Below are positions 24,760 to 33,783 of a stretch of 64,000 nucleotides of DNA, in pieces. The DNA is from an uncultured SAR116 cluster alpha proteobacterium (GTDB taxonomy: Bacteria; Pseudomonadota; Alphaproteobacteria; Puniceispirillales; Marisalimonadaceae). The notes beneath the pieces were generated by a model. It searched no databases and was not told the DNA's origin. It was given only the letters and a program-made list of their open reading frames with translations. Location: NCBI GenBank assembly GCA_902550555.1, contig CACCZR010000003.1:61931-125930 (forward strand), in the 5' to 3' direction. The stretch's first letter is position 1, and each line of letters starts with the position of its first letter. Made by a program: the position numbers and the translations under genes.

Positions 24760-25932
24760 ATGAAAATAAATATTCCAATAGCAAAAGTTGACTTAAATAA
24801 ATATGAAATTAATTCTGTACTAGGTCCCTTAAAAAATGGATGGTTAGTTCAAGGTCCAAAGGTAAAAGAGTTTGAGAAAAAATGGTCAGATTTTACTAAA
24901 TCAAAATTTTCTATTGCCGTTACTTCATGCACATCAGCTCTACAATTATCTCTTATTGCCTTAGGTTTTAAACCTGGTGATGAAGCTATTGTTCCAGCCT
25001 TTACATGGATTTCGACGGCAAATGTCGTAGAACAACTTGGAGGAAAAGTTATTTTTTGTGATATAAACTTAAAGAGTTTTAATATAGACTATCAACAAAT
25101 AGAAAAAAAAATTACCTCTAAAACAAAGTTTATAATTCCCGTACATCTTTTTGGATTCCCAGCTGATATGCCTGAAGTTTTAAAAATTGCAAAAAAATAT
25201 AATTTAAAAATTGTTGAAGATGCAGCATGTGGTTTTGGAACCAAGATAAACGAAAAACACGTTGGATTATTTGGTGATACAGGCTGTTTTAGCTTTCATC
25301 CAAGAAAATCGATCACTACAGGTGAGGGAGGAATGATAACAACTCAAAGCCCAGAAATAGCCGAAAAACTTTGTAGATTAAGAGATCATGGTGCTACTTT
25401 GACCGATTTACAAAGACATTCAGGCCCAAAACCATATCTTTTAAGTGACCATTTAGATGCTGGATATAATCAAAGAATGACCGATATTCAGGGTGCTTTA
25501 GGAAGTGAACAAATGAATAGAGCCAATTCTATTTTGAATAAAAGACAAATTATTGCTAATAAGTATATTGACAAATTAAAAAACATTGAATGGTTAATTT
25601 TACCTATAAAAAAAGATGGGTTTGTTCATTCTTTTCAAAGTTTTGCTTGCTTGTTCAAACCTAAAAATTTAAATTTTAAAAACCTAAATAAAATTAAAAG
25701 CTTGAGAAACTCATTTATGGATAAACTTTTAAAAAGTGGCATATCCACACGACCTGCAACTCATTCCGTCATAGATTTGAGTTATTATAAAAATAATTAC
25801 AATATTGACCCAAAAGACTTTCCAAATACAACTTTTGCAGCTAATGCCAGTATTTCGTTACCACTTTACAACAAACTTAAAGATAGTGAAATAACTTTCA
25901 TAACTGAGGAAATTAAAAAAGGGTATGAATAA
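24760..25932 (+). CDS. DegT/DnrJ/EryC1/StrS-family aminotransferase
   Basis: VTSCTSALQLSLIALGFKPGDEAIVPAFTWISTANVVEQLGG, EDAACGFGTKI, CFSFHPRKSITTGEGGM (PLP Lys). Confidence 0.93.
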   Translation: MKINIPIAKVDLNKYEINSVLGPLKNGWLVQGPKVKEFEKKWSDFTKSKFSIAVTSCTSALQLSLIALGFKPGDEAIVPAFTWISTANVVEQLGGKVIFCDINLKSFNIDYQQIEKKITSKTKFIIPVHLFGFPADMPEVLKIAKKYNLKIVEDAACGFGTKINEKHVGLFGDTGCFSFHPRKSITTGEGGMITTQSPEIAEKLCRLRDHGATLTDLQRHSGPKPYLLSDHLDAGYNQRMTDIQGALGSEQMNRANSILNKRQIIANKYIDKLKNIEWLILPIKKDGFVHSFQSFACLFKPKNLNFKNLNKIKSLRNSFMDKLLKSGISTRPATHSVIDLSYYKNNYNIDPKDFPNTTFAANASISLPLYNKLKDSEITFITEEIKKGYE

Positions 25933-26012
25933 AAAAATTTTAATATCTCCTATAATAAGACAAATCTTAAATTTTTATGTTAGTTAAATGATTACAAGGT
26001 AAGGGCAAATAA

Positions 26013-26501
26013 ATGAAAAAAAAACTTTTGTCTCTTCTAATTGAACTTAGATCAGAAATGAAAAAAAAGTTTAATCGACATGTATCTATACAAGATTTGT
26101 TATCAGACCGTTGGGAAACTGCAAGTTTTTATGGATTTGGAAAAGGAACTTCTTGTTATAATAATGTACTTATTATAGGTGATGTTAAAGTCGGAAAAAA
26201 CACCTGGATAGGACCAAATGTAATATTAGACGGTTCAGGAGGTTTAGAAATAGGCGATTTTGTATCAATATCTGCTGGTGTACATATTTACACACATGAT
26301 ACTCTTGATTGGAGTCATTCAATGGGTAAAAAACCCGTAAAAAGAGCTAATACAAAAATAGGAAATGGAGTTTATCTAGGACCTAATAGCATTATACAAA
26401 TGGGTACAACAATTAATGATAAAGCAACAGTTGGAGCAATGAGTTTTGTAAATAAAGATATTCCATTTGCAAGAAAATGGTATGGCACATCATTAAAGTG
26501 A
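26013..26501 (+). CDS. Hexapeptide-repeat acyltransferase (LbetaH)
   Basis: VKVGKNTWIGPNVILDGSGGLEIGDFVSISAGVHIYTHDT hexapeptide turns. Confidence 0.85.
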   Translation: MKKKLLSLLIELRSEMKKKFNRHVSIQDLLSDRWETASFYGFGKGTSCYNNVLIIGDVKVGKNTWIGPNVILDGSGGLEIGDFVSISAGVHIYTHDTLDWSHSMGKKPVKRANTKIGNGVYLGPNSIIQMGTTINDKATVGAMSFVNKDIPFARKWYGTSLK

Positions 26502-26605
26502 TTTGATATCTTAATTTTTTATTAACTTGTAACTAAGATTGCTAATCATTCAAAATTTGGTAAAACATTATCTAAATTTATTATTAACGAATTATTTGAG
26601 ATTTT

Positions 26606-28474
26606 ATGTGTGGTATAGCTGGAATTATTAGTTTTAACAATGAACCTGTTAAAAAAAATACTTTAATCTCAATGATTGATAGTATTAAACACAGAGGTCC
26701 TGATGGCGAAGGCTATTGGACACATGATAATATTGGTATTGCCCATTGTCGTTTATCGATTGTTGACTTATCTAAAAATGCTAACCAGCCTATGATATGT
26801 GACAACAATAGATATATACTATCCTACAATGGTGAAATATATAATTACCTTGAATTAAAAGATCTATTAAAAAAAGTAGGTTTTCTTTTCAAAACCAATT
26901 CTGACACTGAAGTGGTTCTTTACTCTCTAATTCATTGGGGGGCAGACGCTATAAAAAAATTTAATGGCATGTTTGCCTTTGCTTTTTTGGATAATAGTAA
27001 AAAAAAATTATTAATTGGTAGAGATAGATATGGTATTAAACCAATTTATTACAGTTTACAAAGAAAAAATTTCTATTTTGCATCTGAACAAAAAGCTATC
27101 ATAACAAATAAGAGCTTCAAAAAAAATCTAAACCATCATTGCATATATGAATACTTTTCTTTCCAAAATATTCTTACAGATAATACTTTTTTAGAAGACA
27201 TTAAATTATTAGATCCTGGAAGTTATTTAACTCTTGATCTTAATAACGAAAATTTGCAAACATTCAAATATTGGGATTATCAGTTTAAGGAGCCCAGCAC
27301 AATCAATAGTAAGAATTATTATTTAGAAAGATTAGAAAGTTTATTTACTAGTGCTGTAAAAAAACAACTTATTGGCGATGTAGAGATTGGTACATATTTA
27401 AGTGGTGGACTAGATAGTAGTTTCATTACGGCTTTAACTTCTAATTTTGTACCTAACTCTCTAAAAACATTTACATGTGGGTTTGATATGAGTGCAGCTT
27501 CTGGTATTGAGCTTTCATTTGATGAAAGACAAAAAGCTGAATTAATTGCATCTAAGTTTAAAACAGATCATTTTCAAACAGTTCTAAAATCTGGTGATAT
27601 GGAAAAGTCGATTTCAAAAGTTGTTTGGCATTTAGAGGAACCTCGTGTTGGTCAAAGTTATCCAAATTATTATATTTCGTCTTTAGTTAGTAAATTTGTT
27701 AAGGTAGTTCTTTCGGGCATAGGTGGAGATGAATTATTTGGAGGTTATCCTTGGCGATATAACTTGAACCTTAATTATAATAATTTAGATGATTTTATAA
27801 GAAAGTCCTATCAGTTGTGGCAAAGATTAATACCATCTTCAAAGATGAAGTCTTTTTTTTTTCCTATCCTAGAAAAGGTTAATAATTTAGATTCTTATGA
27901 AACCTTCAAGAATGTTTTTTTACAAGACAAAAACAATAATATTAAAGACCAAAATGATTACATTAATAAAATATTATATTTCGAGGCAAAAACTTTTTTA
28001 CATGGTCTTTTTGTAGTTGAGGATAAATTATCAATGGCAAACAGTTTAGAAACAAGAGTTCCTTTTATGGATAATGATTTAGTTGATTTTGCCATGTCAT
28101 GCCCTTTGAATTTAAAATTGAAAAACATTAACAAAAAATTTCATGTTAATGAAAATAACTTATTGAAAAAAAAATTTATAAAAACTAATCATGGAAAAAA
28201 TATACTTAGAGAAATTCTAAAAGATGAATTACCAAAAGAAATAGTGACTATGTCAAAACAAGGTTTTTCGGCACCAGATGCAAGTTGGTTTAAAGGAGAA
28301 AGCATTGATTTTGTAAGAGATAAACTATATAACAATAATGCATCCATATACGGTTATTTGGATAAATTACAAGTTCAAAAAATGTTAGATGAGCACATGT
28401 CAGGAAAAGAAAATAAAAGGTTGTTGATTTGGTCTTTGATATACTTTGAAGAGTATTTAGATAAATTTATGTAA
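26606..28474 (+). CDS. asnB: Asparagine synthase-like glutamine-hydrolysing amidotransferase
   Basis: MCGIAGIISF (Cys2 Ntn), HRGPDGEGYW, YLSGGLDSSFITAL ATP-PPi loop; within a glycan cluster. Confidence 0.93.
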   Translation: MCGIAGIISFNNEPVKKNTLISMIDSIKHRGPDGEGYWTHDNIGIAHCRLSIVDLSKNANQPMICDNNRYILSYNGEIYNYLELKDLLKKVGFLFKTNSDTEVVLYSLIHWGADAIKKFNGMFAFAFLDNSKKKLLIGRDRYGIKPIYYSLQRKNFYFASEQKAIITNKSFKKNLNHHCIYEYFSFQNILTDNTFLEDIKLLDPGSYLTLDLNNENLQTFKYWDYQFKEPSTINSKNYYLERLESLFTSAVKKQLIGDVEIGTYLSGGLDSSFITALTSNFVPNSLKTFTCGFDMSAASGIELSFDERQKAELIASKFKTDHFQTVLKSGDMEKSISKVVWHLEEPRVGQSYPNYYISSLVSKFVKVVLSGIGGDELFGGYPWRYNLNLNYNNLDDFIRKSYQLWQRLIPSSKMKSFFFPILEKVNNLDSYETFKNVFLQDKNNNIKDQNDYINKILYFEAKTFLHGLFVVEDKLSMANSLETRVPFMDNDLVDFAMSCPLNLKLKNINKKFHVNENNLLKKKFIKTNHGKNILREILKDELPKEIVTMSKQGFSAPDASWFKGESIDFVRDKLYNNNASIYGYLDKLQVQKMLDEHMSGKENKRLLIWSLIYFEEYLDKFM

Positions 28475-28502
28475 ATTCTATTTCCTAATTTTTTTTAAAT
28501 AT

Positions 28503-29882
28503 TTAGACTGAAATAATCGAGTTTGCTAGCTCTAATTCGTTATCATAAGATTTGGCAATTGCTAAACTTTTTATAGACATATTGTTGTAAAATTGAACAT
28601 CGTTTTCTAATCTTTTTATAATTTTGTTTAATTCTTCTTTATCATTTAAAATTAATTCAGGTACTCTTGATTTTTTGTAATTTGCTAAGTTTAATTGTTG
28701 TAAACTTAAAACTGGCTTTCCCTTTGCCATAATTTCAATAGCAGAAGATCCACACGGAAAAGGTATTGTATCAAGAAAAACATTACAACAATTTCCTAAA
28801 ATATGAACGTCACTAAAACCTAAAACAATTGCTTGTTTCCTATTAATAAATTTTTTTAATTTATTTTCAGCTATAGATCTATCATTTGTCCCAGCGATAA
28901 TTATTTTCCTTGATGAATTTTGACTTAAAATTTGAGAAACTAAATTTAGATATTCTTCTGAAATCTTTTCATATCTTGAAAAAGTGCCAATCACAAAATC
29001 TGATTTTGAAATGAAATGCTTATTTTTAAACTTATTTAAAACCTCAATATTTACTTTTGGATTTAAAAGTTCAAAATTTAAACTTTTTGGAACTTCAATA
29101 AATTTTTGGTTTTTAATCAAAGTTTTATTTACTAATTCTGGGACCAATAAAACATTGTCGAACCAAGGAACATGTGTAAAGCCAGGACTCCAGTAAATAA
29201 TTTTAGAACTAACTTTTGAGAAATAAAGTGCAGTTCCAATATTAACTGGCATTTCAGTAATAATTTTTGCAGGTTGCATTTTTTGACAAATGATCCTCAG
29301 ATTTATCAACTGTTTATAACATGACGAATCTTTGTCTTTTGACAATAAAATTAAGTTTGGATTACCCTTTCTTAATTCAATAAATTTTTGATCTATTTCA
29401 CCCAGTGAAATAAGTATAACTTTTTTTTGTTTATTCAGTAATCCAGAAGTAATTGAATATATTACACTTCCTGGAGCATACATACCTTTGGTGGAAGCAT
29501 GTCTACAAAAAATCACATAATTATCATTATTTAAATTATATTTTAAAGGTTCTATTCTTAATTCCTTTAATTTACTTTTTAGAATTTTAGAAAATGGGTT
29601 AAGTAAACTTTTTAAAATTTTATTTTGAGCAACTAAAAAATTTTGCTCTATTGTGACTGTATAACAAAATTGATGATAATTCGGAATTATATATAATAAT
29701 TCATCAAATGACATCTTTGACATTATTTCAGGTAAAAACTTTGTTAATTCTTTTTCATATTTAATAAAATTTTTTGGTCTGTTATTCTCAAAATAAAATT
29801 TTAAAAATTTTAATAGCTCAATCTTCCTAATCTCAAAATTAGAAGAGTACTTAATTTTTTTAATATCAAAATTATATTCCAT
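28503..29882 (-). CDS. Glycosyltransferase-like protein with a GT41/HMW1C-like C-terminal domain
   Basis: VIGTFSRYEKISEEYLNLVSQIL, VILGFSDVHILGNCCNVFLDTIPFPCGSSAIEIMAKGKPVLSLQ resembles GT-B C-terminal donor site. Confidence 0.55.
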   Translation of the reverse strand: MEYNFDIKKIKYSSNFEIRKIELLKFLKFYFENNRPKNFIKYEKELTKFLPEIMSKMSFDELLYIIPNYHQFCYTVTIEQNFLVAQNKILKSLLNPFSKILKSKLKELRIEPLKYNLNNDNYVIFCRHASTKGMYAPGSVIYSITSGLLNKQKKVILISLGEIDQKFIELRKGNPNLILLSKDKDSSCYKQLINLRIICQKMQPAKIITEMPVNIGTALYFSKVSSKIIYWSPGFTHVPWFDNVLLVPELVNKTLIKNQKFIEVPKSLNFELLNPKVNIEVLNKFKNKHFISKSDFVIGTFSRYEKISEEYLNLVSQILSQNSSRKIIIAGTNDRSIAENKLKKFINRKQAIVLGFSDVHILGNCCNVFLDTIPFPCGSSAIEIMAKGKPVLSLQQLNLANYKKSRVPELILNDKEELNKIIKRLENDVQFYNNMSIKSLAIAKSYDNELELANSIISV

Positions 29883-29888
29883 ACTTTG

Positions 29889-29921
29889 CTATGAATACTT
29901 TAAATAAAGTTTGATTCATAG
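29889..29921. repeat. Bulged inverted repeat just upstream of the GT41-like gene
   Basis: CTATGAAT-ACTTT-AAAT-AAAGT-TTG-ATTCATAG; 8 bp + 5 bp arms with a 3-nt bulge. Confidence 0.7.
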
Positions 29922-29982
29922 TTTATTTTATATTTAGTAAATTTTAAACTTTCTAAAATAACATTAAAACCAAACATTTTTT

Positions 29983-30030
29983 TTTCATACTTTACATCTC
30001 CAATAATTAGAACGTAATTAAAGTATGAAA
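29983..30030. repeat. Perfect 12-bp inverted repeat with 24-nt spacer in intergenic DNA
   Basis: TTTCATACTTTA ... TAAAGTATGAAA. Confidence 0.8.
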
Positions 30031-30208
30031 GCGTCTACAAACACGTAAAATCTATAAGTTTTAAGTTAATCTGATCCTATATCAAGATTGAAATATATTT
30101 ATTATACTTTCTTTATCTCTAATCTTTTAATATTAATAAATTTTTTATTCGTGTTCTTGACGAATTATAACTCCCTTATATAAAGAATATTACTATAAAA
30201 ATCTCAGA

Positions 30209-30427
30209 TTATTTTAGTAATGGAAAGAGTTGGATACAACCTATTAATACCATAGCTCCACCAAAAACAATTTTTGTTGTTGGTTTTATAAATGGTAATT
30301 TATTCAAATCGATTTCTGTTTTTTTACTTTGCCTGTTACCAATATAAATCAGAAATATACCTAATAAAATTATTACTACACCAATTTCCCATGGAACAAA
30401 TATACCAATTTCAAGCCCTTTTTTCAT
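30209..30427 (-). CDS. Small two-TM membrane protein of unknown function
   Basis: 72 aa with two hydrophobic segments; start overlaps the stop of the upstream GT gene by 4 bp. Confidence 0.6.
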   Translation of the reverse strand: MKKGLEIGIFVPWEIGVVIILLGIFLIYIGNRQSKKTEIDLNKLPFIKPTTKIVFGGAMVLIGCIQLFPLLK

Positions 30428-31116
30428 ATTTTAGCTTTTTTCCCAACTCCTTGGAGTAGTTCTTTAAAATACTTTTTCCAATATTTAGACATGGAGGTGT
30501 CAAAGAATTCATCAAAACATGGTGTTCCAAGAGTATAATGTACAATATTAGCATTTTGATTATCTTCATACTCAATTGCAAGCCAATTCCAAACTTTATC
30601 AAGCTCACCAATTTGGCTATCTTGCAACCATTGAAATCGATGAAGGTACGCGCCTGATTTCTTATTTACAAAATCAGGACTTAAACAGCTATTATCTGGA
30701 TGATTACAATTCCACAAAATAACACTGGACCAATTTTTTCTTGGATAATTTTCATTAGTGTTTCCAAAATATTTTTTATTCATTTTAGTTTTATAATTGT
30801 GCTTTACCACTTGAATAGCAAAATTTTCATTCCTTAATTTCCATAATTTATTTAAATCTGCATTGCAAACCATATCTCCATCTAGATACAAAACCCAGCC
30901 TTCAAAATTCATTAAGTAAGGCGATAAAAATCTAGAATATATAAATTCATTGCTTCCATCTTCATGATTTTCTTTATATTTTGAAAAATTTTTTAAACAT
31001 AATGGAATTATATTAACATGACAGCTTGTATTAGAAATAATGCTTTGCACACATGTATGAAATGCTACAGCCTCTCTTTCGTCATACCCAATAATTACAT
31101 TAATTGTATCAACCAT
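30424..31116 (-). CDS. GT8-like glycosyltransferase
   Basis: INVIIGYDEREAVAFHTCVQSI, WVLYLDGDMVCNADL (DxD), SVILWNCNH. Confidence 0.7.
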   Translation of the reverse strand: MVDTINVIIGYDEREAVAFHTCVQSIISNTSCHVNIIPLCLKNFSKYKENHEDGSNEFIYSRFLSPYLMNFEGWVLYLDGDMVCNADLNKLWKLRNENFAIQVVKHNYKTKMNKKYFGNTNENYPRKNWSSVILWNCNHPDNSCLSPDFVNKKSGAYLHRFQWLQDSQIGELDKVWNWLAIEYEDNQNANIVHYTLGTPCFDEFFDTSMSKYWKKYFKELLQGVGKKAKI

Positions 31117-31244
31117 ATTTTCTACTAGACAATAAAATTATATTTAAGATTTATCAACTTACTTTAATTATACTAAATTCAAAAAAAATACTATTAGTTT
31201 TACTATTTTTAAATAAGATCCAACTTACTAACGTAATTATGTCC

Positions 31245-33203
31245 TTAATTACTAAATAAAGTTAGAATATCTGTCTTTACATTTTCAATAGGATATGCCC
31301 AGTCATTATACTTTGTCTGTTGAAATATTTTAACTGATGGATACCAAATACTTTTATTTTTTTCTGAATTCCAATTCCACAACCTCCCTTTACCTAAAGG
31401 TAATAATAAAAATGTTTTCTTACCTAATGCACCAGCAATATGTGCATTTACATTGCTACATGTGATTATTAAATCACACGAATCTATAATTGAAGCTACA
31501 CCAATTATATCATTATAATAATCTATACCTTTAAATTTTTGAATTTTTAATCCTGTATTTTCAAATAGAGTATTTCTATCTTCATCTGAATTTTTATACT
31601 CTAAATCTAAAAAAGTTAAATTATTTAATTTTAAAATAGGTAAAAAACTCTCTAGATTTATACTTTTATTTTGCCCAATTTCTTCATTTTTACTTGTCCA
31701 AGAAATTCCTACAATAATTTTGTTTTGGTTATAAAAAGTGGATTTGACTTTTGAACTAATTTTTGAGTTTATGTCAATATATGGGAAATTAACTTTTTTA
31801 AAGCTTTTAAGATCTTTCCTAAATAAATAACCCAAATCTCCTAATGGTAAATGAGCATCATATTGTTCTTCTTTTATGATAGTTTCATTATCTATGAAAT
31901 TTATATTTTTATGCTTTCTTTCAAAAATTTTTATAAGTCTTTTGTCGAATTTAACTATAACATTTTTTGATAGATTAGAAATTTCAGAAAATATTGAGCC
32001 ATACATAATTTGATCTCCTATTCCTTGTTCAGACCATATTAGTATGTTTTTTAATTCATTTAAGCTGGTAAGTTGTTTTTTTGAAGATTTAAAGCGAATT
32101 GAATTAAAATTATGATATAACCATCTGCTTTGAAAATTATTCCACCCTTCTTTAAACTCTTTATTATAAATTTGCATTTGAGCTAAATTGTATTTTGTTT
32201 CATAGCTGAATGGATCTATATCTAAAGACTTTTTTAAGAGTGAAATTCCTTTTTTAACTTCTCCTAAATGAGAATAGATAATTCCTAACTCTAAAAATGC
32301 TTTAGAATTACTATTGTCAATGCGTATCACTTCATTTAAGAGATTAATACATTCATTAAAATTATTTTGATTTTTGTATATAGAGGATAAAGCGATATAA
32401 GCATTAACAAACTTTTTATCAATCTCTAAACATTGTTTAAATATGGTTTCCGCTTCATTATACTCTTTTTGTGTTTTTTTTAAAATTCCTTCAAGATATA
32501 AAACTTTAATCAAATTTTCATTCTTTTTTTCAATATATATTTGAGATAAAATTTTCTTTGCTTCATTTACTTTTTCTAAATCAATTAATCTTTCAAAGAA
32601 TTCAATTTTATAATCTAAAGTGTTAGAATTTGATGTGACTAACATTAATTTTTCAAATATTGATAATACTTTATTATAATTTTTTAAAATAAACAGAATT
32701 CGTGCATAAGAGATTAAAGCAAACTCATTTTTTTCATCAATCAATAAAGCATACTCTAAAAATAATTTACCTAATGAGAATTTACCTAAAATCTTATAAG
32801 TTTTTGCTAAATTAATATAAAAAATTATATCATAAGGATTTGAAAGAATGGCTTTTTCTTGATAAATTTTTGCTCTTAAAAAGTTTTTTTGTTTACCATA
32901 AAACTCACCTAGATATGAATTTATATAAGCATTTGTTGGGTCATACTTAATTAATGTATCAATCTGAATTTTAATATCATTTATATTTTTTTTTTTATAT
33001 AATTCTTGAATTTGATCAGAATTAATTTTCATTTTCTTTATATACTTTAGTTTATTATCATTAAAAAAATGATCTAATCTCTTGTTTTTTGAATACTTAG
33101 TTTTTAAATCATTAATTAAATTAAAAGCTGATTGAATTTTTTTTTCTCTAAAATTCTTTTCAATATTAGACAATTGTCTTTCAATTATCATTAGTTTCTC
33201 CAA
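31245..33203 (-). CDS. TPR-repeat protein with a C-terminal GT9-like glycosyltransferase domain
   Basis: Many TPR units; ILIWSEQGIGDQIMYGSIFSEIS, IIDSCDLIITCSNVNAHIAGALGKKTFLLLP. Confidence 0.78.
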   Translation of the reverse strand: MEKLMIIERQLSNIEKNFREKKIQSAFNLINDLKTKYSKNKRLDHFFNDNKLKYIKKMKINSDQIQELYKKKNINDIKIQIDTLIKYDPTNAYINSYLGEFYGKQKNFLRAKIYQEKAILSNPYDIIFYINLAKTYKILGKFSLGKLFLEYALLIDEKNEFALISYARILFILKNYNKVLSIFEKLMLVTSNSNTLDYKIEFFERLIDLEKVNEAKKILSQIYIEKKNENLIKVLYLEGILKKTQKEYNEAETIFKQCLEIDKKFVNAYIALSSIYKNQNNFNECINLLNEVIRIDNSNSKAFLELGIIYSHLGEVKKGISLLKKSLDIDPFSYETKYNLAQMQIYNKEFKEGWNNFQSRWLYHNFNSIRFKSSKKQLTSLNELKNILIWSEQGIGDQIMYGSIFSEISNLSKNVIVKFDKRLIKIFERKHKNINFIDNETIIKEEQYDAHLPLGDLGYLFRKDLKSFKKVNFPYIDINSKISSKVKSTFYNQNKIIVGISWTSKNEEIGQNKSINLESFLPILKLNNLTFLDLEYKNSDEDRNTLFENTGLKIQKFKGIDYYNDIIGVASIIDSCDLIITCSNVNAHIAGALGKKTFLLLPLGKGRLWNWNSEKNKSIWYPSVKIFQQTKYNDWAYPIENVKTDILTLFSN

Positions 33204-33783
33204 AATCTTCTGGAAAGAATAAAACGTGAGAATATTTTTTTCCAGTAACTAAATTTTGTAATAATACAGATGTTTCATTGTCAAATTCATCAATTATAAC
33301 CCATTTTTTTAATTTTAAAGGAGACGTTGTAAAAATTAATTTAAAAATTGAACTATTCAATTTTTCACTATCTGAAAAAGTTAGAGCTATTATTCCACTA
33401 GTTTTTTCAAACTTAATTTTAAATTTATCTTCATCAAAATTGAATTCTTTATTTAAGAAAAAATTTAATGGAGTTTGATTGAGTGGGAAGTTGTTAGTTT
33501 GTTTTAATTTTTTATCCTGCACAGTTAACCAAAAACCATTAGAAGTTATAAGAAGATTATCAGGATTATGATATGATATTCTCAATTTACCTGGTAAGCT
33601 CAAAAAAATTTTTCCTTCTTTAATATTACCATCACTGTACACTTGGAAAAAATCAGCTTCCATAGATTTCAAATTTAACAAATATTCTTTTACATTAGTA
33701 AAATTATCCGCGTAAGATTTAAAAAAGTTTATATTAGTAAAAATAAAAATTAAAAATATTTTTAAAATAATTAAATTTTTCAT
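33181..33783 (-). CDS. lolA: Outer-membrane lipoprotein carrier protein LolA-like
   Basis: Signal peptide, LKSMEADFFQVYSDGNIKEGKIFLSLPGKLRISYHNPDNLLITSNGFWLTV; next to ftsK. Confidence 0.85.
   Translation of the reverse strand: MKNLIILKIFLIFIFTNINFFKSYADNFTNVKEYLLNLKSMEADFFQVYSDGNIKEGKIFLSLPGKLRISYHNPDNLLITSNGFWLTVQDKKLKQTNNFPLNQTPLNFFLNKEFNFDEDKFKIKFEKTSGIIALTFSDSEKLNSSIFKLIFTTSPLKLKKWVIIDEFDNETSVLLQNLVTGKKYSHVLFFPEDFGETNDN

Noticed and set aside
30411-30611. 66-aa minus-strand ORF
   Set aside because: Alternative frame within the GT8-like gene 30424-31116.
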